From contig OY282448.1 of the NCBI GenBank assembly GCA_958296175.1, positions 62,001-126,000 on the forward strand: a DNA stretch of 64,000 nt. The letters are read 5' to 3'. This document shows positions 62,674 through 64,000 of this stretch, one piece after another. The notes beneath the pieces are model-generated. The model was not told where the DNA came from. It did no database searches and worked only from the letters and a program-made list of their open reading frames with translations. This DNA comes from an uncultured Chloroflexota bacterium (GTDB taxonomy: Bacteria; Chloroflexota; UBA11872). The position numbers and the translations under genes are program-made. Each line of letters opens with the position of its first letter. The first letter of the stretch is position 1.

Positions 62674-64000
62674 ACCGTGGCGCCGGGTTTGTCTTCCAGC
62701 ACCACGCCGTGCGCGGCCAGGTCGTCGCGAATCTCGTCGGCGAGCTCCCATTGCTTGGCCTCTCGAAGCTTCTGGCGCACGCGCACCAGCAGGTCGATAT
62801 ACGGATCGGCGCCGCCGGCCGCGTCCTCGGGCGCATGCAGCTCCACCCCCACCACGCGCAGCAGTTCCTCGAACACGTCCTGCGCGGCGCGCACGTCGGC
62901 CGCGGCGGCCTGCGGCGCCAGCCGGTTGATCGTCCGTCCAAACTCGAACAGCGCGCCGATGGCGCGCGGCGCGTTGAAGTCGTCGTCCATGGCGGCCTCG
63001 AACCCCGCGCGGGCGGCGGCGGTTTCGGCGCGCATGTCATGCTGGCTCGAAGCCCCGCTCGAATCGGCGCCCTGACCGCGCGCGCGCATGACGGACAGCA
63101 GGCGGTCGTAGCCAGTGCGCGTTTGCTCGAGCGCCGCCGCCGAGAACTGCAGCGACGAGCGGTAATGCACGCTCAACAGGTAGAGCCGCAAGACGTCCGG
63201 CGGGACATCGGTCAGCACGTCCGCGGCCGTGGTGAAGTTGCCCAGCGAGTGCGCCATCTTTTCGCCCTCGGTCAGCACCAGGCCCGTGTGCACCCAGTAG
63301 GACACGAAGGGGCGGCGGTTGGTGGCGGCCTCGGCCTGGGCAATCTCGTTTTCGTGATGGGGAAACGTCAGGTCCGCGCCGCCGCCGTGGATATCGATCC
63401 GGTCGCCCAGCGCGCGCCGGATCATGGTGGAGCACTCGATGTGCCAGCCGGGCCGACCGCGGCCCCAGGGGCTGTCCCAGCCAATCCGCCCCGCGGCGTC
63501 CAGCTTCCACAAGGCCCAGTCGCGCGGGTTGCGCTTGGCCTCGTCCACCTCGACGCGCGCCCCGGCCGACCCGTCCTCCTCGGTGCGGCCGCTCAGCTCC
63601 CCGTAGTCCTCGAACGTGGTCACGTCGAAGTAGACGCCCGTGGACGCGGCGTAAGCGTGGCCGGCGTCGATCAGCTCCTGCACGTCGTCGATGATGGCGG
63701 CGATGTTCTCGGTCACGCGCGGGAACTCCTGCGCGCGCCGCACGCGCAGGCGGTCCATGACCTGGAAATACGCCTCGGTGTGCTCACGCGCCCAGTCCAG
63801 CGGATCGCGTCCCGCCGCCTCCGCACGGTCGATGATCTTGTCGTCGATGTCCGTGAAGTTCTGCACGTGGCGCACGCCGTAACCCCGATACTCCAGGTAA
63901 CGCCGGATCACGTCCATGTGAACGAACATGAAGGCGTGGCCCAGGTGCGGGCGGTCTTTGGGCGTCATGCCGCACACGTACATCGTGACCGGATCGGCCA
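62658..64000 (-). CDS. cysS: Cysteinyl-tRNA synthetase, 5' end outside window
   Basis: CysRS charges tRNA-Cys. The class I signature appears as PHLGHAFMF and the KMSKS loop as EKMAHSLGNFTTAADVL. The zinc ligands are in MYVCGMTP, GWHIECSTM and FPHHENEIAQAEA. About 447 residues are seen; the N-terminal few residues lie beyond position 64,000. The 3' end overlaps rlmB. The conserved GDRIDIHGGGADLTFPHHENE segment is intact. Confidence 0.95.
   Translation of the reverse strand, partial: ADPVTMYVCGMTPKDRPHLGHAFMFVHMDVIRRYLEYRGYGVRHVQNFTDIDDKIIDRAEAAGRDPLDWAREHTEAYFQVMDRLRVRRAQEFPRVTENIAAIIDDVQELIDAGHAYAASTGVYFDVTTFEDYGELSGRTEEDGSAGARVEVDEAKRNPRDWALWKLDAAGRIGWDSPWGRGRPGWHIECSTMIRRALGDRIDIHGGGADLTFPHHENEIAQAEAATNRRPFVSYWVHTGLVLTEGEKMAHSLGNFTTAADVLTDVPPDVLRLYLLSVHYRSSLQFSAAALEQTRTGYDRLLSVMRARGQGADSSGASSQHDMRAETAAARAGFEAAMDDDFNAPRAIGALFEFGRTINRLAPQAAAADVRAAQDVFEELLRVVGVELHAPEDAAGGADPYIDLLVRVRQKLREAKQWELADEIRDDLAAHGVVLEDKPGATVWRRG

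Overview
The window is a very GC-rich (roughly 70%) stretch of bacterial chromosome with densely packed genes on both strands. Gene content and order point to a member of the Chloroflexota, probably an uncultured marine, sponge or soil lineage. The reasons are the S1-protein/clpC/radA/ispD and cysS/rlmB/folB blocks, which recall the Gram-positive clpC-radA-ispD-cysS-rlmB cluster, and the mix of LDH2-type dehydrogenase, phytanoyl-CoA dioxygenase, CitE-like lyase, Gfo/Idh and sugar-isomerase genes. This assignment is inference from gene content; no rRNA gene is present. No transposase, integrase or CRISPR array was seen.

Layout. Positions 1-30,400 hold mostly metabolic and housekeeping genes: an aldo/keto reductase (cut by the window edge), rplU-rpmA, tRNA-Ala(CGC), a sulfotransferase, an LDH2-family dehydrogenase, ispH, a YyaL-type thioredoxin-fold protein, an AbrB/PIN toxin-antitoxin pair, a TIM-barrel isomerase, an SH3b lipoprotein, an amidase, a phytanoyl-CoA dioxygenase, two VOC proteins, a Gfo/Idh plus GH4 pair, a DEDDh exonuclease and a CitE-like lyase. 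Within this part lie two near-identical, directly repeated ~2.3 kb genes for polytopic membrane proteins (12.8-15.1 kb and 24.1-26.4 kb). A third, more distant protein (21.5-23.6 kb) shares their C-terminal domain.

Positions 30,900-52,100 form a mosaic defence island interleaved with metabolic genes (GPP34, ilvD, rhaM, nudC). It carries (i) a PLD-SNF2 helicase translationally coupled to a large PglX/Eco57I-like methylase; (ii) a small membrane protein; (iii) hicA-hicB; (iv) an AT-richer segment at 44.1-46.4 kb with a small unknown protein overlapping a dCTP-deaminase-like gene, and a HEPN protein overlapping a small partner; and (v) a type I restriction system with fused hsdM-hsdS, in which a GxxExxY (PD-(D/E)XK-like) gene sits between hsdR and hsdMS and is bounded by inverted copies of a short repeat. 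Two tRNA-Ser genes (GCT and TGA) mark the right edge.

Positions 52,900-64,000 return to housekeeping: an SDR, a four-S1-domain protein with a 42-nt in-frame minisatellite, clpC, radA, ispD, an NYN-domain protein, folB, rlmB and the 3' part of cysS.

Three families of short dispersed repeats recur: a CCCTCTCCC/GGGAGAGGG palindrome, an ATTCCCG...CGGGAAT palindrome, and an ATGGATGGACAGGAT-type repeat. Several copies have been absorbed into reading frames (SNF2 helicase linker, HsdMS linker, both ends of the GxxExxY protein, the region before folB), which is the most distinctive feature of the window besides the defence modules.
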